A DNA stretch of 64,000 bases from Iodobacter violaceini (GCF_011601265.1 NZ_JAAOLX010000001.1:558001-622000); one strand, 5' to 3'. Shown: positions 1 through 9,628, counted from the stretch's first letter. Translations and numbers: made by a program. Notes: generated by a model not told the origin, from the letters alone.

Positions 1-2
1 CT

Positions 3-1184
3 TCCATTATTAACGCCATGCGTGATGCGGCTTATCCCCCGGCCCGGCAGTACTTAAGCCTTTTAAATCAGCAGCTGCTGCCCGCAATAGAAAACTACGA
101 CAGCCTTTCTTTAAAAGAAACTGCCCTCAAATTACAAGCACTCTATGTAACTCACCGCAAAGCCATCGATGCCGTCGTTCCGCTTGCGCTGGCTTACCAG
201 CAGCAGGAAGAAACAGCCGCCACTGAAACCAGTCAAAAAAGCAGTAAGCTGGCACTGGGCTTGCTAATCATCACCCTGATCATCATTACCTTTATTGTGG
301 CCTCCACCTACAGGAAAGTGATCCGCATATTAGAAGCCGAGCCTGCTATGGCGAATGTGATGACCCACATTGCAGCAGGTAATTTACAAGTCGTTACCGC
401 ACTGAATCCACAAGATGCAACGGGCCTGCTGGCAGGTATTAAGGCCATGGGGATGCATTTAAAGCTGGTTATTTCAGAAACCCAAAACTGCGTTGCAACG
501 CTCTCTACCCTCTCTGCTCAGATTAACGCAACCTCACAGCAGCTGCGGGACTCCAGTGGTGAGCTGGCAAGCGGCATTGAGGCAAATACCAGCACTTTAA
601 ATCTGCTCAGCGATACCACACGCCACACGCTTAAAAACAGCCAGCAGTCTGTTACGCAATCTAAAGACGCAGTTGCAGCCTCTAAAAATGGCGCACACAT
701 CGTCAGAGAAACAGTCAGTGTGATGCGTAAAATCGCCAAAAAAGTCAGTATTGTTGACGACATTGCCTACCAGACTAATTTGCTGGCACTGAATGCTGCC
801 ATTGAAGCCGCCAGAGCGGGAGAACACGGCAAAGGATTTGCTGTTGTCGCCACAGAAGTGCAAAAGCTGGCGCTCAGAAGCCAGATTGCAGCCTCTGATA
901 TTGAAGCGCTGGCAAAAGAAAGTATCGATAAATCAGATGCCGCCATCCAGGCGCTGGATCAGATTGAAAACTCAATTCAGCGTACAGCCGATCTTATCTC
1001 GCAAATCTCCGAATCTGCGGCCAACCAATCCGGTGCAATTGGGCAAATGAGTGAAACCATGCGCCAATTTAACAGCATCTCCAGCATCAATGCCGCGCTT
1101 GCAGAGGAGTTGGGCGCAACATCCTCTGATATCGGCACTCAAACTCAGCTTGTGCAGGATAAAATTCAATTTTTTAAACTCTGA
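3..1184 (+). CDS. Methyl-accepting chemotaxis protein, 5' end cut by window edge
   Basis: Transmembrane chemoreceptor that passes a periplasmic signal to CheA/CheW. The frame is open through the left edge, so the methionine at 18 is probably internal and the true start lies outside. The visible part begins in a helical periplasmic region that resembles a four-helix-bundle sensor. A membrane helix follows (about residues 79-100 counted from base 18, [19 protein letters not shown]), then a weak HAMP-like stretch and the cytoplasmic signalling domain. The conserved hairpin tip ([20 protein letters not shown] followed by [10 protein letters not shown]) lies near residue 250. The protein ends in FFKL with no NWETF-type pentapeptide for CheR/CheB tethering. 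The family is certain; the ligand is unknown. Confidence 0.93.
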   Translation, partial: SIINAMRDAAYPPARQYLSLLNQQLLPAIENYDSLSLKETALKLQALYVTHRKAIDAVVPLALAYQQQEETAATETSQKSSKLALGLLIITLIIITFIVASTYRKVIRILEAEPAMANVMTHIAAGNLQVVTALNPQDATGLLAGIKAMGMHLKLVISETQNCVATLSTLSAQINATSQQLRDSSGELASGIEANTSTLNLLSDTTRHTLKNSQQSVTQSKDAVAASKNGAHIVRETVSVMRKIAKKVSIVDDIAYQTNLLALNAAIEAARAGEHGKGFAVVATEVQKLALRSQIAASDIEALAKESIDKSDAAIQALDQIENSIQRTADLISQISESAANQSGAIGQMSETMRQFNSISSINAALAEELGATSSDIGTQTQLVQDKIQFFKL

Positions 1185-1431
1185 GCATTCCTTCAATTAA
1201 ACCAGAGAAAACGGCTAAGCCTGTTTCGGTTTACAGATAATATGCCAACAACAAAGCGCCAGGCTTCAGAACAATACCGGCACATTTAATCTGCGATTTG
1301 TTTCTTGTAAGTAAAAAACAGCAGTCTTCTTATATAAAAACAAGAAATTATTTACAATAAACACAGTTCACTCTATGACTAGCCACGCAAAGTAGGCAAA
1401 ATTAGCTTCTAATTTTTCGTAGTGATTCGAT

Positions 1432-3633
1432 ATGGTTGCCGTTACCCGCCCGCTTGCCCAATCTATTGCAGAAGCGGCAGATCCTGATCGCTGGCTCAGT
1501 GCCTTAACAGAGCGCTACCCGCCAACAGATATCGTACGCTTACGACAAGCACTGGACTGGGTCTTTGAACAGTACGGCCAGCGCATTCATACCGATACCG
1601 GCAGCTCGCTCTTTCAGCACGCCGTTGCCAGCGCCTCTATCGTGGCGGATTTACGCCTTGATGCCAATTCCGTCATCGCCACCCTTTTATTTGCCCTGCC
1701 TACCCAGCTGAATCAGCCTATGGAGCTGATCAACACCCACTTTGGCCCTGATGTCACGCGGCTGCTTGACGGTGCAAGCAAGGTCAGCCAATTACGCAGC
1801 CTGGCCCATCCTGCCGGTGGCAAAGCGGCAGATGCCGCACAGCAGATCGAGGCCGTACGCAAAATGCTGATCGCCATGGTGGAAGACATTCGCGCCGTGC
1901 TGATCAAGCTGGCCTGGCGTACCCAAACCATGCACGAGCTGGCTCAGGCTCCGGACGATGTACGCCGCCGTATTGCCCAGGAAACACTGGATCTGTTTGC
2001 CCCCTTGGCCAATCGCTTAGGCGTATGGCAAATCAAATGGGAGCTGGAAGATCTGGGCTTTCGCTACTTGCACCCCGACACTTATAAAAAAATCGCCAAA
2101 CTGTTGGATGAGCGCCGGGTTGACCGGGAAAAATTTATTGATGAGGTCTTAAGCACCCTCAGAATTGAGCTGAATAACGCGGGTGTAAAAGCCGATCTGA
2201 TGGGGCGGCCCAAGCATATTTTCAGTATCTGGAAAAAGATGCAGAAAAAGAAGCTCGATTTCTCTGAGCTTTACGATATCCGCGCCGTGCGTATTCTGGT
2301 GCCTGATTTAAAAGACTGCTATACCGCGCTTGGTATTGTGCACAACCTCTGGCAGCCTATTCCAGGCGAGTTTGACGATTATATCGCCCACCCCAAAGGC
2401 AATTTTTATCGCAGCCTGCACACCGCTGTGATCGGTGAAAATGATAAAGCGGTTGAAGTACAGATTCGCACCATAGAAATGCACGAACACGCCGAATACG
2501 GCGTGGCCGCACACTGGCGCTATAAAGAAGGCGGCCAGGGCGATGCACGTTACGAAGAAAAAATTGCCTGGCTGCGCCAGCTCCTGGACTGGCGTGAAGA
2601 TATGGCCAGCGAAACGCAATTTGCCGAAACCTTCAAAGCCGAGCTGTTTGACGACACTATTTATATACTCACCCCGGCAGGGCGCGTGATCACCCTGCCC
2701 AAAGGCAGCACGCCGGTCGATTTTGCCTACCACGTGCACACCGATCTTGGGCATCGCTGCCGTGGTGCAAAAGTAAACGGCCAGATTGTGCCGCTTTATA
2801 CCGCACTGGAGAACGGCCAGCGGGTAGAAATCCTTTCGGCCAAAGAAGGCGGCCCAAGCCTTGACTGGCTGCATCAGGGCTATGTAAAGAGCCACCGTGC
2901 CGCCAGCAAAATTCGCCACTGGATACGCCAGCAGCACCAGGATATCGCCATTGAAGCAGGCCGCTCAATTTACGATAAAGAAGCCGCCCGCTGTGCAGCC
3001 AGAGATGCCAATCAGGACAATATCGCCGTTAAATTAGGCTGCAAGCATATCGAAGAGCTGTTTGCGGCGCTTGGCCAGGGCGAGATTTCTCAGCGCGAGC
3101 TTAATCAGGCCTTCAGGGAAAGCCTGGCCCCTATCGAGCCCATCTCAGAGCAGCCTAACGACTTTATCAAAGCAGCAAGGGCAAATGGCAATGGCGAGGG
3201 CATTCTGATTGAGGGGGTAGATAAACTGATGACCCTGCTCGCCAAATGCTGCAAGCCAGTGCCGCCCGATCATGTCATGGGCTTTGTGACCAAGGGCCGC
3301 GGCATCTCCATTCACCGCAGTGATTGCAGCACATTAAAACGCCTGGCCAGCGCAGCACCAGAGCGTTTAATTAATGCAGACTGGGGCATTCAGCGCGGCC
3401 ATGTTTTTGCCACAGATTTATTAGTTGAAGCGCATAACCGCGGTACTTTGCTGCGCGATTTAAGCGACATCATGGCAAGAGAGCGAATCAATGTCACTGC
3501 CGTGAATACGCAAAACAAAGATCAGCGGGTATTAATGAGATTTACTTTGGAAATCCGGGATGCCGAACAATTACAAAGAATCTTAATTAAATTGCAAGAC
3601 GTGAATGAAGTGATCCGTGTTATACGCGGGTAA
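1432..3633 (+). CDS. relA: RelA-type (p)ppGpp synthetase
   Basis: Makes (p)ppGpp from ATP and GTP/GDP when uncharged tRNA stalls ribosomes (stringent response). The 733-residue protein has the full long-RSH layout: N-terminal pseudo-hydrolase domain, synthetase domain (about 230-350), TGS domain (about 406-467), a Cys-rich zinc-finger-like region (CCKPVPPDHV, about 606-640) and a C-terminal ACT/RRM domain. The hydrolase HD motif is lost: the usual HDxxED position reads FALP. The synthetase carries EFDD within GEFDDYIAHPKGN (near residue 314), the acidic ExDD form of RelA rather than the RxKD form of SpoT. It is therefore a synthetase-only enzyme, and a SpoT must be elsewhere. ATG at 1432 has no strong ribosome binding site. 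The 247 bases upstream hold no other gene. Confidence 0.95.
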   Translation: MVAVTRPLAQSIAEAADPDRWLSALTERYPPTDIVRLRQALDWVFEQYGQRIHTDTGSSLFQHAVASASIVADLRLDANSVIATLLFALPTQLNQPMELINTHFGPDVTRLLDGASKVSQLRSLAHPAGGKAADAAQQIEAVRKMLIAMVEDIRAVLIKLAWRTQTMHELAQAPDDVRRRIAQETLDLFAPLANRLGVWQIKWELEDLGFRYLHPDTYKKIAKLLDERRVDREKFIDEVLSTLRIELNNAGVKADLMGRPKHIFSIWKKMQKKKLDFSELYDIRAVRILVPDLKDCYTALGIVHNLWQPIPGEFDDYIAHPKGNFYRSLHTAVIGENDKAVEVQIRTIEMHEHAEYGVAAHWRYKEGGQGDARYEEKIAWLRQLLDWREDMASETQFAETFKAELFDDTIYILTPAGRVITLPKGSTPVDFAYHVHTDLGHRCRGAKVNGQIVPLYTALENGQRVEILSAKEGGPSLDWLHQGYVKSHRAASKIRHWIRQQHQDIAIEAGRSIYDKEAARCAARDANQDNIAVKLGCKHIEELFAALGQGEISQRELNQAFRESLAPIEPISEQPNDFIKAARANGNGEGILIEGVDKLMTLLAKCCKPVPPDHVMGFVTKGRGISIHRSDCSTLKRLASAAPERLINADWGIQRGHVFATDLLVEAHNRGTLLRDLSDIMARERINVTAVNTQNKDQRVLMRFTLEIRDAEQLQRILIKLQDVNEVIRVIRG

Positions 3634-3817
3634 TACCTTAGATCAGCAAAGGCTAATTAATCCTGGCGCTTGCTCTTTTATATGCAATACTTACCATGTA
3701 AATACCTGAAGCAGGGCTTGCTTTTTTATTGTGAATCAGGATTCATTCGCAATTCAATCGCTATGGCCTTTTGCTCTTTCTGTATAAATCATGTTATTTG
3801 CATAAAAGAGCCCGATC

Positions 3818-5704
3818 ATGAACCAATCTCTGAAAGTAAAACTGATCGCATTTATTTCATTACTCACGCTTATTTCTGGCGCCATACTTACATATGGCAG
3901 CTATTTAAAAATGCGTCACGAAATGATTAATGTCAGTTTGCATAATGAAATTATCGGGATTAGCACTGGCTACAATGTCGTGCTGCGTAATTGGGTAGAA
4001 GAAAAACAAAATATAGTTTCAGGCCTCGCGGATGCAATATCAAAAGCCACAGATCCGGTGCCGGCTTTATATCAAACCGAAAAAAGTGCTAAATTCGATT
4101 TAGCCTATATCGGCACCCCGGATAAAAAATTTATCAGCGGCCATGTCGTTAATATGCCTGCTGATTTTGATCCGACATCAAGGCCCTGGTATAAGCAAGC
4201 GATGGCAGCAGGAAAAACCATTCTCACCCCGCCTTATATCGATGCAGAAAGCAAACAGCTTATTTTATCTTTTGCATCCCCGGTAAAAGGCGATGCCGGG
4301 TTTAAAGGCGTTGCTGCAGTGGATATATCACTTGCAGGGGTGGTAAAAGATGTTTTAAACATTAAACTCACAGGCAATGGCTATGCTGTGCTTGCTGATA
4401 AAACTGGGCAAATTCTGGCCCATGCAGACAAAGATAAACTAAACAAACCCACTACTGATATTGCCAGCGACCTTAACGCTGCCAGTATGGCCACAATTGC
4501 AAACAGCCGTGAGCTGGCAGAAATCAGCATTGGTGGCGAAGATAAATACGTATTTGTTCAGCCTGTAGAGGGAACGGATATCGACCTTATCCTTGTCATT
4601 GATAAACACACCATTCTGGAGCCGCTTAATCAATTAGTGTGGCAAGCCATAGCAGCCTTGGTCATTCTATTAATTATAGTGATCCCCGTTGCCGGCTTTC
4701 TGATTAGCAGAATGCTCAGGAGTCTGGATAAAGTCCGCATTGCCATGCAGGAAATTGCACAGGGCGGTGGTGATTTAACGAGCAAAATAGAAATTGAAGG
4801 CAACGATGAAATTGCGGCGACCGCTAAGGCCTTTAATCGCTTTACCGAACAATTACGCACCATGTTTGTCGATATTCGCAAGGAAACAGTTAATTTAACC
4901 ACGGGTATTGGTGCTATTAATTCGGTTCTGAATGATCTGGCAAATGACTCACAGCGGCTTTCCGATTTATCCGCCTCCAATGCCGCCACAATTGAAGAAA
5001 TCACCGTCAGCATTTCGCATATTGCTGATAATTCCAGAGATGCCAATCAATTGGTCACCAGTACCGGTGCTTTATCCGGGCAATCGGCCTCTACAGTAAA
5101 AGAAGTCGCCAATGAAGTCGGCAAATCGGCCAGAGAAGTCGGTGATTTATCCAGCCTGCTCGACCGGCTGAATCAAAGAGCTCAGGATATCAGCGGCATT
5201 ATTCGGGTGATTAAAGAAATTGCCGACCAAACCAATTTGCTTGCGCTTAATGCGGCAATCGAAGCCGCAAGGGCTGGCGAGCAAGGACGCGGCTTTGCTG
5301 TTGTAGCGGATGAAGTACGTAAACTCGCGGAACGCACCTCTTCGGCCACCATTGAAATTACCGGCATGATTGACGGGATTCGGGGTGAAACAGGCATTGC
5401 AGTTAATAATATGCAAACCACCATTACCGCAGTGCAAAGCGGCGTGAACTTATCCGAAGAAGCCGCAGCCAAAATTGGCACGATTCGCGAAAATATGGAT
5501 GAAGTGATGGCCAAGATTGGCGAAATTGCCCACGCTACGCTGGAGCAACAAAACGCCACCACCGCCATGGCGCAAAGCGCAGAAAACATTACCAATCAAA
5601 TGCAGCAGTCTGATTCTAATCTGCAGCATGCCACCAAAACCGTGCATGATTTAAACGAGCTGGCCGCCTACCTGACCGAGCAGTTTGGCCGCTTCAAGCT
5701 TTAG
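3818..5704 (+). CDS. Methyl-accepting chemotaxis protein with dCache sensor, probably amino-acid sensing
   Basis: Chemoreceptor of 628 residues. Order: TM1 (about 8-28), large periplasmic dCache_1 domain (about 35-270), TM2 (about 276-300), HAMP, and the MA signalling domain with the tip [20 protein letters not shown]. The distal pocket contains SRPWYKQA, giving R122, W124 and Y125, with D142 and D169 downstream. From memory, the R-x-W-Y...D spacing matches the amino-acid-binding signature of PctA-type dCache receptors (R to last D is 47 residues in both). The first motif tyrosine is phenylalanine here (F117). Amino-acid sensing is an inference. The gene stands alone, and the C-terminus (GRFKL) lacks a CheR tether. 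Confidence 0.94.
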   Translation: MNQSLKVKLIAFISLLTLISGAILTYGSYLKMRHEMINVSLHNEIIGISTGYNVVLRNWVEEKQNIVSGLADAISKATDPVPALYQTEKSAKFDLAYIGTPDKKFISGHVVNMPADFDPTSRPWYKQAMAAGKTILTPPYIDAESKQLILSFASPVKGDAGFKGVAAVDISLAGVVKDVLNIKLTGNGYAVLADKTGQILAHADKDKLNKPTTDIASDLNAASMATIANSRELAEISIGGEDKYVFVQPVEGTDIDLILVIDKHTILEPLNQLVWQAIAALVILLIIVIPVAGFLISRMLRSLDKVRIAMQEIAQGGGDLTSKIEIEGNDEIAATAKAFNRFTEQLRTMFVDIRKETVNLTTGIGAINSVLNDLANDSQRLSDLSASNAATIEEITVSISHIADNSRDANQLVTSTGALSGQSASTVKEVANEVGKSAREVGDLSSLLDRLNQRAQDISGIIRVIKEIADQTNLLALNAAIEAARAGEQGRGFAVVADEVRKLAERTSSATIEITGMIDGIRGETGIAVNNMQTTITAVQSGVNLSEEAAAKIGTIRENMDEVMAKIGEIAHATLEQQNATTAMAQSAENITNQMQQSDSNLQHATKTVHDLNELAAYLTEQFGRFKL

Positions 5705-5772
5705 CCCTGAGCCATCAGCAGCCCTTAACGAGGCTGTTGATGGCGGCAAGGCTTAGCCCAAACGCCGCCCAC

Positions 5773-5796
5773 AAAAAAACCCGCGTAAAGCGGGTT
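5773..5796 (-). terminator. Rho-independent terminator of tRNA-Arg
   Basis: Read leftward, a 7-bp stem AACCCGC/GCGGGTT with a 5-base loop is followed by a T run. It lies 14 bases beyond the tRNA 3' end and would end the tRNA transcript. Confidence 0.8.
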
Positions 5797-5809
5797 GATG
5801 TGTTTGCGC

Positions 5810-5884
5810 TGGTATCCCCGACAGGAATCGAACCTGTATCTAGCGCTTAGGAGGCACTTGTACTATCCGTTGTACTACGAGGAC
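5810..5884 (-). tRNA. tRNA-Arg (anticodon CCU)
   Basis: A 75-base cloverleaf with encoded CCA. The 5' strand GTCCTCG pairs with CGGGGAT. The anticodon stem AGTGC/GCGCT encloses loop CTCCTAA, giving anticodon CCT, which reads AGG codons. The T arm is ACAGG-TTCGATT-CCTGT. The 5' end is set by pairing with the acceptor, as in E. coli tRNA-Arg(CCU), which also starts GTCCTC. Confidence 0.97.
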
Positions 5885-5905
5885 CATGATTGCTGCAGCG
5901 GGCGT

Positions 5906-5933
5906 ATTATACCTGTCATCTGACAGGAGTAAA
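5906..5933 (-). promoter_or_regulatory. Promoter of tRNA-Arg with an inverted repeat filling the spacer
   Basis: On the minus strand a perfect -10 box TATAAT (5906-5911) lies 22 bases from the tRNA 5' end. A TTTACT -35-like box (5928-5933) lies exactly 16 bases upstream of the -10. The whole spacer is the inverted repeat CCTGTCA-GA-TGACAGG. The promoter assignment is fairly secure. A regulatory role for the repeat is speculation. Confidence 0.65.
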
Positions 5934-6028
5934 TGCTTATGCAAAATTTACCCGGCACAGAGGCGGTGACGCAGAGAGCAGAAAACATAAACGCTGAGGC
6001 CGTTATCGCTTACTGCCTTTAAGCAAAC

Positions 6029-6517
6029 TTACATTTGAATACTTAGATTATCTGTCAGCGGCTTTAAATCATCCGGCAACCGGATAGCCTCACCCGGTGT
6101 TGAAAGAACCTCCAGTTTTCCATTGCTAATCAGCCCCACTTCCAGCTTTCTGTTTTCAATATCAATCAACAGATAGGCCTGCCCCTTGCTTTCATCCTGC
6201 ATACTGCCCCTGATATAAAGCACTTCATCCTGCAATACAGGGCTGCATTTTTCCATATACTGCTTAAACACATTAAGCTGGGGCCCAAGCAAGAGGCGCA
6301 GCGCGTGCTTCAGAGGCGGCCTTTCCCACAAATTGATATCCTGCGGATTCTGGCCGATAAACTGCAAAAGGCTGTCCCACTCTGCCTGATTTTTCTTAAA
6401 AAACAGATCAGGCGTACTGGCTTCGTTCCTGGCAACCGCTTTTGCAGGCGGCGTACTTTTTTCCTGGCAAGCACTCAGTAAAATGGCCACGATCAAGATG
6501 GCAAAACGGGGCAGCAT
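6029..6517 (-). CDS. Predicted lipoprotein, function unknown
   Basis: A 162-residue protein with a lipoprotein signal peptide: a charged start, hydrophobic AILIVAILL, and lipobox LLSAC with the acylated cysteine at residue 17. The mature part is polar, with no domain I recognise. Residues 2 and 3 after the cysteine (Q, E) do not give an inner-membrane retention aspartate, so outer-membrane sorting is plausible. It is monocistronic between tRNA-Arg and the DUF1415 gene, all leftward. Function not assigned. Confidence 0.75.
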   Translation of the reverse strand: MLPRFAILIVAILLSACQEKSTPPAKAVARNEASTPDLFFKKNQAEWDSLLQFIGQNPQDINLWERPPLKHALRLLLGPQLNVFKQYMEKCSPVLQDEVLYIRGSMQDESKGQAYLLIDIENRKLEVGLISNGKLEVLSTPGEAIRLPDDLKPLTDNLSIQM

Positions 6518-6622
6518 AAATCATCCTTGGCAATCAATCCTTATTAGGATGACCCACAGCGCCAAAGTTCATTTAATCTTTAATGTAAATGCTGCGTATC
6601 TGCTCCATATCTGCCTCAGCCC

Positions 6623-7168
6623 CTACACCCAGAGCTTTTTCCAACCCTCATGGCCCATGCTGCGCAGAGTGGCAATATTACGATCAACAATAACATCCGC
6701 ATCTGGAAAAGCCTCAACCGCCTTAGAGATACTGTCTTCACGCAGTAAGTGCAAAGTAGGATAGGGGCTGCGATTAGTGTAATTGTCGATATCATCCGGC
6801 TCGCTGCCTTCAAACTGATACTGAGGGTGAAAGCTGGCGATTTGAAATATCCCGTCCAGATCAAGCTCTTCCAGTACAGAATCGGCAATTTCAAGAAAAT
6901 CGTTATAAGCCAGAAAATCCCCCAGTACATAGGGATGAATCAGCAGCGTCATTTCAATTTTTGCCGGGTCTGTTTCTGCCAGCAGCTCCAGCTCTTTAAT
7001 TAATGTCTCAATCAGCACATCAATATTACGAGCATCACTCACTGCATAGCGAAGCTGCTTTTTAACATGCACCGCTTTAGCAAAGGGGCAAAGATTTAAA
7101 CCAATCACGGCTTTTTCCAGCCAGCGCTCGGTATCCTGAATAATTTGATCGTTGGATAAATTCATCAT
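6623..7168 (-). CDS. DUF1415 family protein
   Basis: Conserved 181-residue protein of unknown function, found widely in proteobacteria. The N-terminal signature WLEKAVIGLNLCPFAKAV is the hallmark of DUF1415, and the cysteine in LCPFA is characteristic. The later block YPTLHLLREDS and a C-terminal DRNIATLRSMG region are also typical. It starts two bases after the end of the MazG-like gene, so the two are almost certainly co-transcribed. No signal peptide or membrane segment is seen. Two methionines open the frame, and the upstream bases offer no strong ribosome binding site, which fits coupling to the upstream gene. Confidence 0.88.
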   Translation of the reverse strand: MMNLSNDQIIQDTERWLEKAVIGLNLCPFAKAVHVKKQLRYAVSDARNIDVLIETLIKELELLAETDPAKIEMTLLIHPYVLGDFLAYNDFLEIADSVLEELDLDGIFQIASFHPQYQFEGSEPDDIDNYTNRSPYPTLHLLREDSISKAVEAFPDADVIVDRNIATLRSMGHEGWKKLWV

Positions 7169-7170
7169 AT

Positions 7171-7479
7171 TTACAAAGGTGGATATTTAACGGCATTTAA
7201 AACCATTTTTGCCCGAATGGCGCGTTCTAAATCTACATTCAGCACATCGGCCAGCCTGATCATATAAAGCAATACATCGGCCATTTCCTGCTCTACCGCT
7301 TCACGCTTAGCTGAATCTAATTGCTGAGATTCCTCTGGCGTTGCCCATTGAAAGTGCTCTACTAACTCGGCCATTTCTACCGACATCGCCATGCATAAAT
7401 TTTTAGGCGTGTGATAACGCTCCCAATCGCGCGCTTGTGCAAACTGGCGGACATCGAGCATAAGCTGGTTTAAATCCAT
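7171..7479 (-). CDS. MazG-like nucleotide pyrophosphohydrolase
   Basis: Small all-alpha NTP pyrophosphatase (102 residues) of the MazG/RS21-C6 group, which cleaves (d)NTPs to (d)NMP and pyrophosphate and often acts on non-canonical dCTP analogues. The metal-binding pattern EMAELVEHFQW (ExxE) followed by EQEMADVLLYMIRLAD (ExxD) is complete. Length matches single-domain dCTPase-like members, not the two-domain MazG. It forms a pair with the DUF1415 gene two bases downstream. The exact substrate cannot be read from sequence. Confidence 0.87.
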   Translation of the reverse strand: MDLNQLMLDVRQFAQARDWERYHTPKNLCMAMSVEMAELVEHFQWATPEESQQLDSAKREAVEQEMADVLLYMIRLADVLNVDLERAIRAKMVLNAVKYPPL

Positions 7480-7546
7480 AAATGGCGGCTCTTATTGATA
7501 TGTAATCATCAATGGCGCGTGGGCATAAATGCTCACCCACCCGGTC

Positions 7547-8092
7547 TTATTTAAATGCTTTTAAAATAGTGAAATGTGTTTCAACAGACTGGCTGTTATC
7601 TGCCAGCCAAACCTGGCCATCCTGAATCGTACATTGCAATTGCATATTGCGATTAGCCAGGGCGGCTAATGTTTGGGTCATTTCTACCGGCACATTAATC
7701 ACTTGCAGATTATCCAAACGCTCTAATTTGCTGGCGATGCCTTTCCACCAAACATCCGCACTATTGCCGCTATAAGTAAACACCGCTACTTTTTGCGCTT
7801 TACCACAGGCCTGGCGAATTCGCTTTTCATCCGGCTGGCCTAATTCAATCCACAATTCAATTGCACCAGTAAAATCTTTTTGCCAGATATCCGGCTCATC
7901 GGTATCACTTAAGCCTTTAGTAAACGCGAGTGTTTCGCTGGCATGCAAAGCAAAGGCTAAAAGGCGCACCATCATGCGTTCATCATTTTCAGAAGGATGA
8001 CGGGCAATCACTAAAGAATGGGTAGCGTAGTAATGACGATCCATATCTGCAATTTGCAGATCAGACTTAAAAATAGTTGCCTTCAGGGCCAT
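7547..8092 (-). CDS. yaeQ: YaeQ family protein
   Basis: A 181-residue protein matching the YaeQ family along its whole length: the start MALKATIFKSDLQIADMDRHYY, the middle block RLLAFALHASETLAFTKGLS and DEPDIW, then IELWIELGQPDEKRIRQAC. Family structures resemble a PD-(D/E)XK nuclease fold. E. coli YaeQ was once reported to suppress rfaH loss, but its molecular role is unclear. It ends 67 bases upstream of the MazG-like gene and could belong to the same leftward transcript. Confidence 0.92.
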   Translation of the reverse strand: MALKATIFKSDLQIADMDRHYYATHSLVIARHPSENDERMMVRLLAFALHASETLAFTKGLSDTDEPDIWQKDFTGAIELWIELGQPDEKRIRQACGKAQKVAVFTYSGNSADVWWKGIASKLERLDNLQVINVPVEMTQTLAALANRNMQLQCTIQDGQVWLADNSQSVETHFTILKAFK

Positions 8093-8146
8093 AGCGGATC
8101 ACGAGAAAAATGAAATAAGCCCGCATCTTACCCTAAATGTTAAAGC

Positions 8147-8344
8147 TCAATCCGCCCTGCACTGCCTGGGGTTTTTAGCATGCTCTGCCAAATGCAGCAT
8201 CTTGTGATGCACATCGGTCAGACTTTCCAGACAAGCACTGCGAAGCAGCTCCAGCTCGCCATGGCGGGTCACACGGAAAAGGCCGTATTCCATTACTTCG
8301 GGTTCACTGACCGGCCAAATAGGGTGGATGACAAAAGTGCTCAT
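8147..8344 (-). CDS. Small hypothetical protein (65 aa)
   Basis: A 65-residue ORF starting MSTFVIHPIW and rich in histidine. I chose the ATG at 8344 because AGGA sits 8 bases upstream. A TTG seven codons earlier has no better site. The sequence (VMEYGLFRVTRHGELELLRSAC) looks like real coding sequence, but I recognise no family. There is no signal peptide. It lies between yceH and yaeQ on the same strand. Confidence 0.5.
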   Translation of the reverse strand: MSTFVIHPIWPVSEPEVMEYGLFRVTRHGELELLRSACLESLTDVHHKMLHLAEHAKNPRQCRAD

Positions 8345-8562
8345 GATAAACATCCTGATGATCAAGCGTTATCAAAAAACTATGCAAGCATCGTGCCAAA
8401 GTTCCGAAAGCTTGCAAGCCACATAGCCAGATCATCGGCAGCATATAAGAAGACTTTAATACCCCTGCCAGGCGGCATTCTTTGCCGCATGGCAAGCCAG
8501 CATGGGCCTGACGTCTGATTAAAGGCTTATCGAAACTGCCAGTCAAACGTCAGCATCGCCAG

Positions 8563-9198
8563 TTATTCCACGCCTAATTCAGCGCAAATTCTGGCCACTT
8601 TTTCTTTTAATTCAAAGAGTTCGATTTCTAAAAGATCCACTTTAGCCTGCAAGGCTGAATCGGCACTGCCTTTGGCACTTGGCGCAGTCTCGCTGATCAC
8701 CGGCTCGCCGGATAATAAATGCGCCCAGCGGCACTCTCTTGCCCCTGGCTGGCGAGGCAGTTTTACGACTAAAGCCCCGCTGCTACGGGATGCAAGCTCT
8801 TCTAAAAAAGCCTCTACCGCTGAAATATCCGAAAACTTATGCAAACGCTCACAAGCCAGACGCAGCTCGCCTGCTGTTTGCGGGCCACGCAACATCAGCA
8901 CCGTTAAAATGGCTACCGATTGCGATGGCACTTGAAACACGGCGGCAAAGCGCTGCGAATAACGCGCAATACGCCCGCCCAAGTGTGAAGACTCAATCAG
9001 CTTCAGCTCTTTTAAATGCACCAGTGCCTCATCCGCTTCGGTGTCATTAATTGACATGACAGGATCACGGCTGGATTTCTGATTACAACCTGAAACAAGG
9101 GAATTTAAAGATAAAGGATAGGTATCAGGAACAGTAATTTGCTTTTCGATTAACACACCCAGAATGCGGGTTTCAAGCAGGGAAAGGAGGAAAGTCAT
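8563..9198 (-). CDS. yceH: YceH family (UPF0502/DUF480) protein
   Basis: A 211-residue protein matching YceH. It begins with the family block LETRILGVLIEKQITVPDTYPLSLNSL-VSGCNQKSSRDPV and carries two winged-helix-like modules (RGPQTAGELR is the second). The tail has a predicted coiled coil (LLEIELFELKEKVARICAELG). The winged-helix fold suggests nucleic-acid or protein binding; no enzymatic role is known to me. It is followed by the small 65-residue ORF. Confidence 0.92.
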   Translation of the reverse strand: MTFLLSLLETRILGVLIEKQITVPDTYPLSLNSLVSGCNQKSSRDPVMSINDTEADEALVHLKELKLIESSHLGGRIARYSQRFAAVFQVPSQSVAILTVLMLRGPQTAGELRLACERLHKFSDISAVEAFLEELASRSSGALVVKLPRQPGARECRWAHLLSGEPVISETAPSAKGSADSALQAKVDLLEIELFELKEKVARICAELGVE

Positions 9199-9628
9199 AG
9201 ATCACCGGCAGATCAGGCAGATGGGTTTATTATGCACTTAAATGATGCGAAGCTTACTAAATTCAATTGCAAAAATGTATGGAATGAAGCCCGGGAGCTT
9301 CACCCCATACATGCCAGCCAAAATAAAAAAGACCTCTTTTAGTGCCTTCGGCACATTGATTTTGCTGCGGGCGTCCCGCTGGACCTTCCTTTCTTGCGCG
9401 GCCAGGAAACGAAGCCAAGCCACAACCTCAAAACACGAAGACTCCTCGCTGCGGACAGTGGCGTTGTGTCAACTCGCTTCGCTCAAACACGAATTGACGA
9501 CGGCCCCACCCCGCTTGTTCGGAGCGAAGCGTGTTTTCAAGGGGGGAAAAAGCCCTATGCCATGAGTGTGGTCATTACGTTATTTCATTGTTTGCTGAAG
9601 CAAACCACTTAATGCACACAGCTCGCCC
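9199..9628. repeat. Degenerate intergenic repeat with several hairpins
   Basis: A 430-base stretch without a credible gene. It holds a long imperfect palindrome (9276-9311: TGTATGG, then TGAAGC, loop, GCTTCA, CCATACA), the tight hairpins GTGCCTTCGGCAC (9342-9354) and GCGGGCGTCCCGC (9367-9379), and CGCTT/AAGCG pairs at 9512-9531. It resembles the widespread proteobacterial intergenic element with the text 'TTTCTTGCGCGGCCA' and 'AACTCGCTTCGCTC', which is often miscalled as short ORFs. A shorter related piece lies at 31055-31090. The reading frames across it are shadows of these palindromes. Confidence 0.55.

Noticed and set aside
1301-1347. TTTCTTGT...ACAAGAAA inverted repeat upstream of relA
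   Set aside because: The 31-base loop and AT-rich context make it likely chance. It has no T run or known operator pattern.
8304-8546. An 80-codon leftward ORF upstream of the small 65-residue gene
   Set aside because: It overlaps the better-supported small ORF in another frame and has no recognisable content.
9242-9565. A 107-codon ORF over the 9.2-9.6 kb element
   Set aside because: Its peptide is low in structure, spans palindromes and resembles the spurious translations typical of this repeat.
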